64,000 nt of DNA, from positions 574,603 to 638,602 of the forward strand of contig NZ_JACXBU010000002.1 of the NCBI RefSeq assembly GCF_014700075.1, given 5' to 3'. Each line of letters starts with the position of its first letter. The stretch's first letter is position 1. The notes beneath the pieces are model-generated. The model searched no databases and was not told the origin of the DNA. It saw only the letters and a program-made list of their open reading frames with translations. This DNA is from Pseudomonas sp. JM0905a. GTDB taxonomy: Bacteria > Pseudomonadota > Gammaproteobacteria > Pseudomonadales > Pseudomonadaceae. This document shows positions 1 to 13,614 of the stretch, piece by piece. The translations under genes and the position numbers were made by a program.

Positions 1-534
1 CCCCTGGGTGCCGAGGAGCAAAGTCGCTATCTGGAAAGCCTGCAACGGCTCAGTGAAGTGCGCCGCGCCGTCACCAGCCTGGGCCGCAAGCCGCTGCTGG
101 ACCGCAACCCGCCAATGCCGGACAGCATCCGCCTGACCGCCGGCCACCAGAAGCACAAGGCGCTCTGCAAGGTGATGCCCTACATCGAGCAGCATTTCCG
201 CGACAGCGTGGACCAGAAGGAACTGGCCCAGCAGTGCGGCATGACCCCTTTCCGCTTCAGCCGCCTGTTCAAGGAGGTGAACGGCGTCGGCTTCATGGAA
301 TACATCCTTGGCAAGCGCATGGACTTCGCCAAGCAATTGCTGGAGAACAGCCAGATGCCGGTCACCAGCATCGGCTACGAGGCCGGTTTCAAGGACCCAT
401 CCTACTTCGCCCGCGCCTTCAAGCAGTTGGTCGGCTGCAGCCCCAGCGAGTATCGCCAGGGCTGTCGCTCGGACACGGCGCCAATGCCACCCGCCGTCGA
501 AACCGACGAAGCGGTGCTGGGCATCGGCGCCTAG
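1..534 (+). CDS. AraC-family transcriptional regulator, C-terminal part (5' truncated by window)
   Basis: The reading frame is open from base 1, so the gene starts upstream of the window. The C-terminal ~110 residues are a typical AraC/XylS double helix-turn-helix: YIEQHFRDSVDQKELAQQCG followed by MTPFRFSRLFKEV, then a second HTH with VTSIGYEAGFKDPSYFARAF and the family tail KQLVGCSPSEYR. The N-terminal sensor or receiver domain is not visible, so ligand and targets cannot be told. The TAG stop lies 3 bases from the convergent ligA stop, so the two transcripts must overlap or share a terminator. The DNA-binding role is certain from the family; everything else is unknown. Confidence 0.9.
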   Translation, partial: PLGAEEQSRYLESLQRLSEVRRAVTSLGRKPLLDRNPPMPDSIRLTAGHQKHKALCKVMPYIEQHFRDSVDQKELAQQCGMTPFRFSRLFKEVNGVGFMEYILGKRMDFAKQLLENSQMPVTSIGYEAGFKDPSYFARAFKQLVGCSPSEYRQGCRSDTAPMPPAVETDEAVLGIGA

Positions 535-537
535 GCC

Positions 538-2916
<2,379 letters not shown>

Positions 2917-2929
2917 TCAGGCTCGTTCT

Positions 2930-2962
2930 CTTGAAACAAAAAGAGCAGCCGGGGCTGCTCTT
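2930..2962 (-). terminator. Rho-independent terminator/attenuator between zipA and ligA
   Basis: A 9-bp GC-rich stem (2941-2949 with 2954-2962, loop CGGG) is followed on the minus strand by a T-rich run. It ends the zipA message and may only partly block transcription into ligA, which starts 28 bases further on. Confidence 0.8.
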
Positions 2963-2981
2963 TCGTTGACTGGGCGCCGGA

Positions 2982-3797
2982 TCAGCGCTTCTGGGTCATG
3001 TGCTTGCGCTCGAATTCGACGATGCGCTGGCGGTAATGCTCGATGGTCTGGGCAGTCATCACACTGCGCTGATCATCCTTCAGCTCGCCGTTCAGTTCCT
3101 GGGACAGCTTGCGGGCGGCGGCGACCATCACGTCGAAAGCCTGCTTCGGATGACGCGGGCCTGGCAGGCCGAGGAAGAAGCTCACGGCGCGGGTGCTGAA
3201 GTGGTCGATATCGTCCAGGTCGAAGGTGCCGGGCTTGACGCCGTTGGCCATGGAGAACAGCACTTCACCGTTACCGGCCATGCTTTCGTGGCGATGGAAG
3301 ATGTCCATGGCGCCGAAGCGCAGGCCACTTTCCAGGATGTTCTGCAGCAGGGCCGGACCTTTGAAGCCGTCTTCATCGCGGGCGACAACGTTGATGACCA
3401 GGACTTCCTCGACCGGAACTTCCTGGGCCTGCACCTGCGAATGGACCTTGCCGTTCTTCTTCCCTTCATCGACCGGGTTGAGCAGGGTCGGCACCGGCTC
3501 GTCGAGGTTCAGGTCGCCCTGTTGCGGCTCGCCACGGCGTTTGCCGGCGTCGCGGGCGCTGAGCGATGGCAGGTCTTCCTCGTCCAGTGACGGCTCCTGG
3601 TGCGAGCGCTCCTTGACCCGCGACGGGCCAAGCAGGTTCGGATCTTCATCATCATCCGGGACGTTGGAGAAGCTGCGATCCAGCTTGAACTTGAGTTTCC
3701 CCTTGCCGCCACTCATGCGGCGCCAGCCATCGAACAGAATGCCGGCGATTACGATGATGCCAATGACAATCAGCCACTCGCGCAGACCGATATCCAT
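2982..3797 (-). CDS. zipA: Cell division protein ZipA
   Basis: Inner-membrane anchor for FtsZ at the division septum. The 271-residue protein starts with a short periplasmic tip and one membrane helix ([18 protein letters not shown], residues ~5-22). A charged, Pro/Asp-rich linker follows (about 30-135), then the C-terminal ZipA FtsZ-binding domain (about 140-265, with [19 protein letters not shown] and [12 protein letters not shown]). This N-out/C-in single-TM design is diagnostic. It sits between smc and ligA on the same strand, the usual gammaproteobacterial context in Pseudomonas. Confidence 0.96.
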   Translation of the reverse strand: MDIGLREWLIVIGIIVIAGILFDGWRRMSGGKGKLKFKLDRSFSNVPDDDEDPNLLGPSRVKERSHQEPSLDEEDLPSLSARDAGKRRGEPQQGDLNLDEPVPTLLNPVDEGKKNGKVHSQVQAQEVPVEEVLVINVVARDEDGFKGPALLQNILESGLRFGAMDIFHRHESMAGNGEVLFSMANGVKPGTFDLDDIDHFSTRAVSFFLGLPGPRHPKQAFDVMVAAARKLSQELNGELKDDQRSVMTAQTIEHYRQRIVEFERKHMTQKR

Positions 3798-4032
3798 GTA
3801 GTCCTGTGTCCCCTAGTGAAAAATGCAAACTGACAATGCTGAAGAAAGGACATCCCGTCCCCTGAAACGTGGCGCCCAACTCCATGTTCTGAATGGCGTT
3901 TTCCACGTGCGACAAAATTGGGCATAAAGCTAGCACGACAAGCCCAGCAGAGAAACCTCTGATAGAGGCTTACTCCAAAGCCAACGCGAATTTGATCCCC
4001 GGAGCTTTCCAGGGTTCACAAGTGGCCGACCA

Positions 4033-7000
4033 CTAGGCCTCGACCATCGACATCGCCTCCTCCACATCCACCGCCACCAGACGCGAGCAACCAGGCTCGT
4101 GCATGGTCACACCCATCAGCTGATCGGCCATTTCCATGGCGATCTTGTTGTGGGTGATATAGATGAACTGCACTTTCTCGGACATTTCCTTCACCAGTCG
4201 CGCATAACGACCGACGTTCGCGTCGTCCAGCGGCGCGTCCACCTCGTCCAGCATGCAGAACGGCGCCGGATTGAGCTGGAAGATGGCGAAAACCAGGGCC
4301 AGCGCGGTAAGCGCCTTTTCGCCACCGGACAGCAGGTGAATGGTGCTGTTCTTCTTGCCCGGCGGCCGCGCCATGATGGCCACGCCGGTGTCCAGCAAGT
4401 CTTCGCCAGTCAGTTCCAGGTAGGCGTGGCCGCCGCCGAAGACCTTCGGGAACAACGCCTGGAGACCGGCGTTGATCTGGTCGAAGGTTTCCTTGAAGCG
4501 GTTGCGGGTTTCCTTGTCGATCTTGCGGATGACGTTTTCCAGCGTCTCCAGGGCCTCCACCAGGTCGTCGTTTTGCGCGTCCAGGTAGCGTTTGCGCTCG
4601 GATTGCTGCTGGTATTCGTCGATGGCCGCAAGGTTGATCGGCCCGAGGCGCTGGATGCGCGCGGCGAGGCGTTCGAGCTCTTCGTCCCAAGCGCTTTCGC
4701 TGGCCTCGGCGGGAAGGGTGGCAAGTACGCCGTGCAGGTCGTAGCCATCCTCGTGGAGCTGGTCCTGCAGGGTCTTGCGGCGGACAGTCAGGGCCTGCCA
4801 TTCCAGACGTTGCTGTTCCAACTGGCCACGCAGCAGTTGAGCCTGCTGCTCGGCCTGGGTCCGGCGTTTTTCAGCGTCGCGCAGTTCGCGGTCGGCGTCT
4901 TCCAGGGCCAGCCGCGCCTGTTTGAGTTCTTCTTCCACGCCAAGGCGCTTCTCCAGCAGCTCTTCCAGCTTCAGGCGCAACTCTTCCAGCGGCGCGGCGC
5001 CCTCCTCCAGGTTCAGGCTGAGCTGCTCGCGGCGCTCGTTGAGGCGCTCGAACTGCAGGGTCAGGCGCTCCAGGGCCTGGCGGGTGGAGTCGTGCTGCGC
5101 CGTCAGGGAGCCGACGCGCACCGCCAACTGGTGGGCATGGTCCTTGTGCTGGCGGGCTTCCTGGCGAATCCGGTCGAGGCGTTCGCGCAGGCTGTCGCGC
5201 TCGGCAAGCAGCTTTTCTCGCTGCTCGGTGTCGCTGGCCATGGCGTCCAGGGCGTCCTGCAGGGTCAGACGGGCCTCGCCCAGCTGCTCATGCTCCAGGG
5301 CGCGTTGCTCATCCAGCTCGCGTAGTTCTTCTTCCAGTCGGCGACGGCGCAGGGCCAGCTGTTCCACCTTGGCCTGCTGGGCGGACAGGCGCGCCTTGAG
5401 CTCGCCCAGGGCGCGTGATTCTTCCTGCAGCAGGCGGCGCTGCTGCTCACGGGACTCTTCCTGTTGACGCTGGTCGTCACGCAGCCGTTGCAGGCGTTCT
5501 TCCAGTTGCTCCAGGGCGGCCTCGCGCTCTTCGCGCTCGGCATGCAAGCGTTCCAGTTCCTGGCCACGGGCCAGCAGACCGCTTTCCGCCTCACTGGCAC
5601 GACGCACCCGAAGGAAATTGCGCCCTACCCAGTAGCCATCCCGGCTGATCAGGCTTTCGCCTTCGCCCAGGCTGCCGCGACGGGCCAGGGCCTGGTCCAG
5701 GCTTTCGACCGGCTGGACCTTGGCCAGCCAGGGCGCCAGGTCCACCGGCGCCTCTACCTTGTCCAGCAGGCTGCCCGGCACCCGCGCCCCGCCCTTGCCG
5801 GCACTGGCCAGGCGCAGTTCGCCCTGGCTGAACCCGGACAGGTCGAGGCCGTTGAATTCGTCCAGCAACACGGCCTGCAGATCAGCGCCGAGCACGGTTT
5901 CCACCGCCAACTCCCAGCCCTGCTCCACGCGCAGGCCCTCAGCCAGGCGAGGGCGATCAGCCAGGTTATGCTCCCACAGCCATTCGGCGGCACCCTTGCC
6001 GGGGTCCAGCGCGGCCTGCTGCAGGGCCTCCAGCGATGCGATGCGGCCGTTCAGGCGTTGCAGTTCGCCCTGAGCCTGCTGCTGGGCCTGGTTGGCCTGC
6101 TGCAGCTCTTCACGTAGTTGATCCAGGCGTTCCGCCAGGCGCATTTCGGCGGCCTGGAGCTCTTCCAGACGCAGGTCGCCGACAGCCAGTTCTTCGAGCA
6201 TTTCCTGGATTGCGGCATCTTCCGGGTCCGCGGCCAATTGGGCGCGCTCATCATTGAGGCGACGCTGGCGCTCCTGCAGGCGCTCCAGGCTCTGTTCCAG
6301 CTGCTGGATGCGCGCCTGCTGCACTTCGGCCTGGCGGCGCGGCTCGGCGCTGCGCTGGTTGAAGCTGTCCCACTGCTCCTGCCAGGCATGCATTCCGGTT
6401 TCCGCTTCCTCCAACTGGGCGGCGGCCTCTTCGGCGGCGGCGGCACTCATTTCCTGCTCGGGGCCGAGCATCTCCAGCTCCTCGCTCAGGCTGGCGAGCA
6501 GAGTGCGGTCGTGGCCCAGGTGGGATTCGGTCTCCTGGCGGGCGCGTTCGGCCTCGCGCAGGTCGTCCTGCAACTGGCGCAGGCGCTGCTGGCCGTGCTG
6601 GATGCTTTGTTCCACACGGGCGATATCGCCGCCCACGGAGTAAAAGCGGCCCTGCACCTGGTTGAAGCGTTCGGACAGCTCGTGGTGTCCGTCGCGCAGG
6701 CGCTCGATGCTGGCGTCGGCGTTGCGCTGCTCGGCCACCAGGGCCTCGAAGCTGACTTCCTGGTTGCCGATCACCGCCTCACGCTGGCCAACCTGATCAT
6801 TCAGGGCCCGCCACTTCAGGGCGGCGAGCTGGGCCTTGAGCTGACGCTCCTCGGCCTTGTACTCCTGGTACTTCTCGGCGGACTGGGCCTGGCGGTGCAG
6901 GCGTTCCAGCTGGCGCTCCAGTTCTTCGCGCAGATCGGTCAGGCGCGCCAGGTTCTCCTGGGTGCGGCGGATGCGGCTCTCGGTCTCGCGGCGGCGCTCC

Positions 7001-7521
7001 TTGTACTTGGAGATGCCGGCGGCTTCCTCAATGAAGTTGCGCAGGTCCTCGGGCTTGGCCTCGATCAGCTTGGAGATCATCCCCTGCTCGATGATCGAGT
7101 AACTGCGCGGGCCCAGGCCGGTGCCCAGGAAGATGTCGGTGATGTCACGACGCCGGCATTTGGTGCCGTTGAGGAAATAGGTGTTCTGGCCGTCGCGGCT
7201 GACACGGCGGCGAATGGAAATCTCGGCGAAGGCGGCGTACTCGCCCACCAGGGTGTTATCGGAGTTGTCGAAGATCAGCTCGATGCTGGCCTGGGCGACC
7301 GGCTTACGGGTGTTGGAGCCGTTGAAGATGACATCGGTCATCGACTCGCCACGGAGGTTCTTCGCCGAACTTTCGCCCATTACCCAGCGAACGGCGTCGA
7401 TGATGTTCGACTTGCCGCAACCGTTGGGGCCGACCACGGCCGCCATGTTGCTGGGGAAGCTGACGGTCGTCGGGTCCACGAAGGACTTGAAGCCGGCCAG
7501 CTTGATGCACTTCAGCCGCAT
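4033..7521 (-). CDS. smc: Chromosome segregation protein SMC
   Basis: ATPase that organises and segregates the chromosome as a long antiparallel coiled-coil dimer. The start at 7521 (MRLKCIKLAGFKSF) is chosen over an upstream in-frame ATG. It begins exactly at the SMC N-terminal consensus and has a GGAG ribosome site. The 1,162-residue protein shows a Walker A motif GPNGCGKS (31-38), long heptad-rich arms, a central hinge (about 500-650), and a C-terminal ABC signature LLSGGEKALTALAL with Walker B MLDEVDAPLD. An overlapping 1,670-base plus-strand frame over the N-terminal half is only a shadow. The neighbouring zipA is 235 bases away. Confidence 0.97.
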   Translation of the reverse strand: MRLKCIKLAGFKSFVDPTTVSFPSNMAAVVGPNGCGKSNIIDAVRWVMGESSAKNLRGESMTDVIFNGSNTRKPVAQASIELIFDNSDNTLVGEYAAFAEISIRRRVSRDGQNTYFLNGTKCRRRDITDIFLGTGLGPRSYSIIEQGMISKLIEAKPEDLRNFIEEAAGISKYKERRRETESRIRRTQENLARLTDLREELERQLERLHRQAQSAEKYQEYKAEERQLKAQLAALKWRALNDQVGQREAVIGNQEVSFEALVAEQRNADASIERLRDGHHELSERFNQVQGRFYSVGGDIARVEQSIQHGQQRLRQLQDDLREAERARQETESHLGHDRTLLASLSEELEMLGPEQEMSAAAAEEAAAQLEEAETGMHAWQEQWDSFNQRSAEPRRQAEVQQARIQQLEQSLERLQERQRRLNDERAQLAADPEDAAIQEMLEELAVGDLRLEELQAAEMRLAERLDQLREELQQANQAQQQAQGELQRLNGRIASLEALQQAALDPGKGAAEWLWEHNLADRPRLAEGLRVEQGWELAVETVLGADLQAVLLDEFNGLDLSGFSQGELRLASAGKGGARVPGSLLDKVEAPVDLAPWLAKVQPVESLDQALARRGSLGEGESLISRDGYWVGRNFLRVRRASEAESGLLARGQELERLHAEREEREAALEQLEERLQRLRDDQRQQEESREQQRRLLQEESRALGELKARLSAQQAKVEQLALRRRRLEEELRELDEQRALEHEQLGEARLTLQDALDAMASDTEQREKLLAERDSLRERLDRIRQEARQHKDHAHQLAVRVGSLTAQHDSTRQALERLTLQFERLNERREQLSLNLEEGAAPLEELRLKLEELLEKRLGVEEELKQARLALEDADRELRDAEKRRTQAEQQAQLLRGQLEQQRLEWQALTVRRKTLQDQLHEDGYDLHGVLATLPAEASESAWDEELERLAARIQRLGPINLAAIDEYQQQSERKRYLDAQNDDLVEALETLENVIRKIDKETRNRFKETFDQINAGLQALFPKVFGGGHAYLELTGEDLLDTGVAIMARPPGKKNSTIHLLSGGEKALTALALVFAIFQLNPAPFCMLDEVDAPLDDANVGRYARLVKEMSEKVQFIYITHNKIAMEMADQLMGVTMHEPGCSRLVAVDVEEAMSMVEA

Positions 7522-7534
7522 CGATGCGCTCCGT

Positions 7535-8194
7535 TCAACGCTCGGCCAGTGCTGCAAGCACCAGGTCGCAGTTCTGCTTGCCGTAGCCCAGCAGCACTTC
7601 ACGGATCCTCGCCTGGTCGCGAGCGATCACCGCCTGCAGCAGGTCGTCGAACACTGCGCCGAACTGGCCCATCTGGCCCCGGCGGCGTTCCAGGGCGATG
7701 TAATAGGTGCGGGCGATGGCCGGCTGCAGGTTATCCAGGGTCTGCTGCAGGTAGGGGTTGTCGGCGAAGGGATAGGCCGTCTGCATGATGGCGAAGCTGG
7801 CGTCGACGAACGCCAGGATGTCTTCCCGCTGGCGCGCTTCGGCCAGGCGCTGCTGGATGGTGCGGAAGGGCAGGAGGTCTTCCTCGCTGCGCCAGTGCTC
7901 GGCAACGGCGTAGCCCAGCAGGATGTAAAGCTCCATCACCAGGGTATAGAGGCTGCGCACATGCTGCTGCGTCAGCTCGGATACCTGGGCGCCGCGGCGC
8001 GGCAGGATGGTGATCAGGTGACGTCTTTCCAGGATCAGCAGCGCCTCGCGTACCGAACCCCGGCTGACATTCATGGCCTGGGTGACTTTCTGTTCCTGGA
8101 TGCGCTCACGCTCTTTCAACTCACCGCGAATGATGCGCTCGGCAAGGTGCTGGGCAATCTGCTCGGAGAGGCTGTCCGGTGCCTTGAACGTCAT
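7535..8194 (-). CDS. GntR-family (FCD) transcriptional regulator 1
   Basis: A 219-residue repressor-type regulator. The N-terminal winged helix (about 7-70, EQIAQHLAERIIRGELKERE and VSRGSVREALLILE) is followed by an all-helical FCD/FadR-type effector domain. The start at 8194 (MTFKAPDS) is preferred to an upstream extension because it opens just before the HTH. The stop is 13 bases before the smc start, so read-through into smc is possible. It is divergent from xdhA across 423 bases. As I recall, the PAO1 equivalent neighbours alkB2, which is absent here, so its target is open. Confidence 0.92.
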   Translation of the reverse strand: MTFKAPDSLSEQIAQHLAERIIRGELKERERIQEQKVTQAMNVSRGSVREALLILERRHLITILPRRGAQVSELTQQHVRSLYTLVMELYILLGYAVAEHWRSEEDLLPFRTIQQRLAEARQREDILAFVDASFAIMQTAYPFADNPYLQQTLDNLQPAIARTYYIALERRRGQMGQFGAVFDDLLQAVIARDQARIREVLLGYGKQNCDLVLAALAER

Positions 8195-8617
8195 GGTTTT
8201 CCTTCGAACTGGGGAACATTGTGCGCTGCGCCGGAGCTTTCCCACGCCAAAGCTCCGGCGCTGACAGTACTACGGGTACGGGCAGTGGGCGCAAGAGCAA
8301 GTAAGGGGAAATTTCCGACTCTGCCGCAGGACGCGAACAGGGAGCGGATTCTACCACAAGGCAATGGGCACCACGGGCGGCTCCGCGAATGGAAACGGTC
8401 GGGGACAGGCACCCTCCCCTGCCTTTTCTACAATTAGGACAGGAGGCGCAAAACACGCCTGAACCTTGAGACAGAGCGCTTGCAGCGGCTAATAACTGAA
8501 AGATATGAATATTTCCTGACTTTTGAGTCAAAAATTTATTGACCCACAGGTCAGAGCCCACTAAATTTGCCGCCATACGAGCCCTCGTAAAAACAATAAA
8601 GTGCCTGGAGGTCGTCC
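8195..8617. promoter_or_regulatory. Divergent regulatory region GntR1 / xdhA
   Basis: This 423-base gap has no credible gene. It holds the xdhA promoter near its right end. Before that promoter is an inverted repeat TGACT-TTTG-AGTCA (8517-8530), and a second imperfect AT-rich palindrome spans about 8498-8515. None of the TTGTATACAA-type operators found elsewhere in the purine region occurs here, so xdhA may be under different control. Confidence 0.6.
8539..8567 (+). promoter_or_regulatory. Predicted sigma-70 promoter of xdhABC
   Basis: A -35 box TTGACC (8539-8544) and a -10 box TAAATT (8562-8567) are spaced 17 bp, about 50 bases before the xdhA start. The inverted repeat 8517-8530 lies immediately upstream, a usual activator or repressor position. 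Confidence 0.55.
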
Positions 8618-10049
<1,432 letters not shown>

Positions 10050-10057
<8 letters not shown>

Positions 10058-12446
10058 TCACTTCCACCATAAGTCCCAGGAAGAGCTGGCGGAACTGTTC
10101 CGTGCCGACATCACCACTGGCGTCGGCAAGAGCGTCAAGCACGAGAGCGCGCCCAAGCACGTGACCGGCGAAGCCGTGTACGTCGACGACCGCCTGGAGT
10201 TCCCCAACCAGCTGCACGTCTATGCCCGCATGAGCGACCGCGCCCATGCGCGCATCACCCGCATCGATACCACGCCCTGCTACCAGTTCCCGGGCGTGGC
10301 CATCGCCATCACCGCCAAGGACGTGCCCGGCCAGCTGGACATCGGTCCGGTGGTCGCCGGTGACCCGCTGCTGGCGGATGGCAAGGTCGAATACGTCGGC
10401 CAGGTGGTCCTGGCCGTGGGCGCCGACAGCCTGGAGACCGCTCGCAAGGCCGCCATGGCCGCCATCGTCGAATACGAGGACCTGGAGCCCGTGCTGGACG
10501 TAGTGGAAGCGCTGCGCAAGAAGCACTTCGTGCTCGACAGCCACCAGCACAAGCGCGGTGATTCCAGCACCGCGCTGGCCAATTCGAAGAACCGCATCCA
10601 GGGCACCCTGCACATCGGTGGCCAGGAGCACTTCTACCTGGAGACCCAGATCTCCTCCGTCATGCCCACCGAAGACGGCGGCATGATCGTCTACACCTCC
10701 ACCCAGAACGCCACCGAAGTGCAGAAGCTGGTGGCCGAAGTGCTGGGCGTGCCGATGAACAAGATCGTCATCGACATGCGTCGCATGGGTGGCGGCTTCG
10801 GCGGCAAGGAAACCCAGGCGGCCGGCCCGGCCTGCCTGTGCGCGGTGATCGCGCACCTGACCCGTCGTCCAACCAAGATGCGCCTGCCGCGCATGGAAGA
10901 CATGACTGTCACCGGCAAGCGTCACCCCTTCTATGTCGAGTACGACGTGGGCTTCGACGAGAACGGCCTGCTCACCGGCATCGAACTGGAACTGGCGGGC
11001 AACTGTGGCTACTCGCCCGACCTGTCCGGCTCCATCGTCGACCGCGCGATGTTCCACTCGGACAACGCCTACTTCCTCGAAAACGCCACCATCAATGGTC
11101 ACCGTTGCAAGACCAACACTGCTTCGAACACCGCCTACCGTGGTTTCGGCGGCCCGCAGGGGATGGTCGCGATCGAAGAGATCATGGATGCCATCGCCCG
11201 CCACCTGGGCAAAGACCCGCTGGATGTCCGCAAGCTGAACTACTACGGCAAGGACGAGCGCAATGTCACCCACTACTACCAGACCGTCGAGCACAACATG
11301 CTCGCCGAGATGACCGCGGAACTGGAGGAAAGCGCCGAGTACGCCAAGCGCCGCGAGGAGATCCGCGAATTCAACGCAAAAAGCCCGGTCCTGAAGAAAG
11401 GCCTGTCGATGACGCCGGTGAAATTCGGCATCAGCTTCACCGCCACCTTCCTCAACCAGGCCGGCGCGCTGGTGCACATCTACACCGACGGCAGCATCCA
11501 CCTGAACCACGGCGGCACCGAGATGGGCCAGGGCCTGAACACCAAGGTCGCCCAGGTAGTGGCCGAAGTCTTCCAGGTGGACATTTCGCGTATCCAGATC
11601 ACCGCCACCAACACCGACAAGGTGCCCAACACCTCGCCGACCGCCGCCTCCAGCGGCACCGACCTGAACGGCAAGGCCGCGCAGAACGCCGCCGAAACCA
11701 TCAAGGGCCGGCTGGTGGACTTCCTCGCCACTCACTTCAAGGTGACCACCGAGGACGTGCAGTTCAAGAACGACCAGGTGCGCGTGCGCGATCACTTCCT
11801 CTCCTTCGAGGAAATGATCCAGCTCGCCTACTTCAACCAGATCTCGCTCTCCAGCACCGGCTTCTATCGCACGCCGAAGATCTTCTACGACCGCGACAAG
11901 GCCGCCGGCCGCCCCTTCTACTACTTCGCCTACGGCATCGCCTGCTGCGAAGTACTGGTCGACACCCTGACCGGCGAGTACAAGATGCTGCGCACCGACA
12001 TCCTGCATGACGTGGGCGCCTCCCTGAACCCGGCCATCGACATCGGACAGGTCGAGGGTGCCTTCGTCCAGGGCATGGGCTGGCTGACCACCGAGGAACT
12101 GGTGTGGAACGCCAAGGGCAAGCTGATGACCAACGGTCCGGCCAGCTACAAGATCCCGGCCATCGCCGACATGCCCATCGATCTGCGGGTGAAACTGGTT
12201 GAAAACCGCAAGAACCCCGAGCAGACGGTGTTCCACTCCAAGGCCGTGGGCGAGCCGCCCTTCATGCTTGGCATCGCCGCCTGGTGCGCCATCAAGGACG
12301 CCGTGGCAAGCCTGGGCGACTACAAGGCGCAGCCGCAGATCGACGCGCCGGCTACCCCGGAGCGCGTGCTCTGGGGCGTCGAGCAGATGAAGAAACTGCA
12401 ACAACCGGCCAAGGCCAGCGAAATGACCCAGCCGGAACCGGCATGA
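10050..12446 (+). CDS. xdhB: Xanthine dehydrogenase large subunit (molybdopterin)
   Basis: Catalytic subunit that hydroxylates xanthine at a molybdenum centre. The 798 residues show the CODH/Xdh alpha-beta hammerhead N-terminus (KHVTGEAVYVDD), the MPT-binding motif MGGGFGGKETQ (about 245), the cofactor loop GGTEMGQGLNTK (about 490) and the catalytic glutamate motif AVGEPPF (about 732). It overlaps xdhA by 8 bases. A 203-base gap with a small ORF separates it from xdhC. A long minus-strand frame across it (9930-12491) is a shadow. Confidence 0.97.
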
Positions 12447-12503
12447 CCCGTGGCGGCCGGCTCGCACGAGCCGGTCGCCATTCAAAAACAACGGTGCAGA
12501 ACA

Positions 12504-12653
12504 ATGACAACATCCACCGATAGAACGAAGACGACGCAGCCGGACAACGACGCCGTGCTGCTGGAAACACTGCCGGCCCCGGTCCGTCCCAAGGATGACT
12601 GGCGGCTGTCGCGGACCACCAGGCCACTGCGCAGCTGGAGATTGAGCAAATGA
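12504..12653 (+). CDS. Possible 49-residue protein coupled to xdhC
   Basis: The ATG at 12504 opens a 49-codon frame whose TGA overlaps the xdhC ATG as ATGA, the arrangement typical of translational coupling. The peptide begins MTTSTDRTKTTQ, has an acidic-hydrophobic middle and ends Arg/Trp/Lys-rich (RPLRSWRLSK). I see no known domain and only a weak ribosome site before it. It could be a real small protein, a leader peptide that drives xdhC translation, or chance. Position in the xdhB-xdhC junction is the main argument for it. Confidence 0.35.
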   Translation: MTTSTDRTKTTQPDNDAVLLETLPAPVRPKDDWRLSRTTRPLRSWRLSK

Positions 12654-13483
12654 GCTGGATCAGCGCCCTCGCCGACCTTCAGCACCGTGGTGAACCCTGC
12701 GTGCTGGTGACCATCATCGAAGAGCGCGGCTCCACGCCGCGCAATGCGGGTTCGAAGATGGTCGTCACCGCCGAGCGCATCTTCGAGACCATCGGTGGCG
12801 GTCATCTCGAGTTCAAGGCAATGGAGATCGCCCGCGAGATGCTCGAAAGTCGTAGCCAGGACACCCGTCTAGAGCGCTTCAGTCTGGGCGCCAGCCTCGG
12901 CCAGTGCTGCGGCGGCGCGACCGTGCTGCTGTTCGAACCCATGGGTCAGCCGCAAGCGCATATCGCCGTGTTCGGTGCCGGACACGTCGGCCGCGCACTG
13001 GTTCCGCTGCTCGCCAGCCTGCCGTGCAAGGTGCGCTGGATCGACTCGCGGGAGAACGAATTCCCCGAACAGATTCCGTCCGGCGTGGACAAGGTGGTCA
13101 ACGAGGAAGTGATCGACGAGATCGCCGCTATGCCCAAGGGCAGCTACTTCATCGTCATGACCCACAACCACCAGCTGGACCTGGAGCTCACCGCCGAAAT
13201 CCTCAAGCGCAACGACTTCGCCTACTTCGGCCTGATCGGCTCGAAGACCAAGCGGGTCAAGTTCGAGCACCGCCTGCGCGAACGCGGCTTCGCCAGCGAA
13301 ACCGTGCAACGCATGCGCTGCCCGATGGGCATCCAGGAGGTCAAGGGCAAACTGCCGGTGGAGATCGCCATTTCCATCGCCGGTGAAGTGGTCGCCACCT
13401 ACAACGCCAACTTCGGCCAGGAAGTGAAGAAGGGCGAAACCGTCGCCAAGCTGATTCCTTCCTCGCGCCGCGAACAGGCCTGA
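12650..13483 (+). CDS. xdhC: Xanthine dehydrogenase accessory protein XdhC
   Basis: Binds molybdenum cofactor, promotes its sulfuration and loads it into XdhB. The 277-residue protein has the XdhC/CoxI N-terminal domain (CVLVTIIEERGSTPRNAGSK, then TIGGGHLE and the conserved GQCCGG about residue 86). A Rossmann-like C-terminal half follows (AVFGAGHVGRALVPLL, VMTHNHQLDLEL, FGLIGSKTKR). It is third in the xdh operon, with its ATG overlapping the TGA of the preceding small frame. Function is needed after MoCo synthesis, to which moaA at 33 kb may contribute. Confidence 0.95.
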   Translation: MSWISALADLQHRGEPCVLVTIIEERGSTPRNAGSKMVVTAERIFETIGGGHLEFKAMEIAREMLESRSQDTRLERFSLGASLGQCCGGATVLLFEPMGQPQAHIAVFGAGHVGRALVPLLASLPCKVRWIDSRENEFPEQIPSGVDKVVNEEVIDEIAAMPKGSYFIVMTHNHQLDLELTAEILKRNDFAYFGLIGSKTKRVKFEHRLRERGFASETVQRMRCPMGIQEVKGKLPVEIAISIAGEVVATYNANFGQEVKKGETVAKLIPSSRREQA

Positions 13484-13614
13484 ATCATTCCTTCCCCCAC
13501 GGGGAAGGCTACGCGTAAGTGCCGGGTGGGGAGAGCCGCGTGACAGGGAGCTCCCCACTCCGGCCCCTCCCCTCGCGGGACGCAAGAATCGCAACGCCAA
13601 CGAACGAGACTGAC

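Noticed and set aside
7522..7602. A 27-residue N-terminal extension of Smc
   Set aside because: It is not SMC-like; homology starts at MRLKCIKLAGFKSF, which has its own ribosome site.
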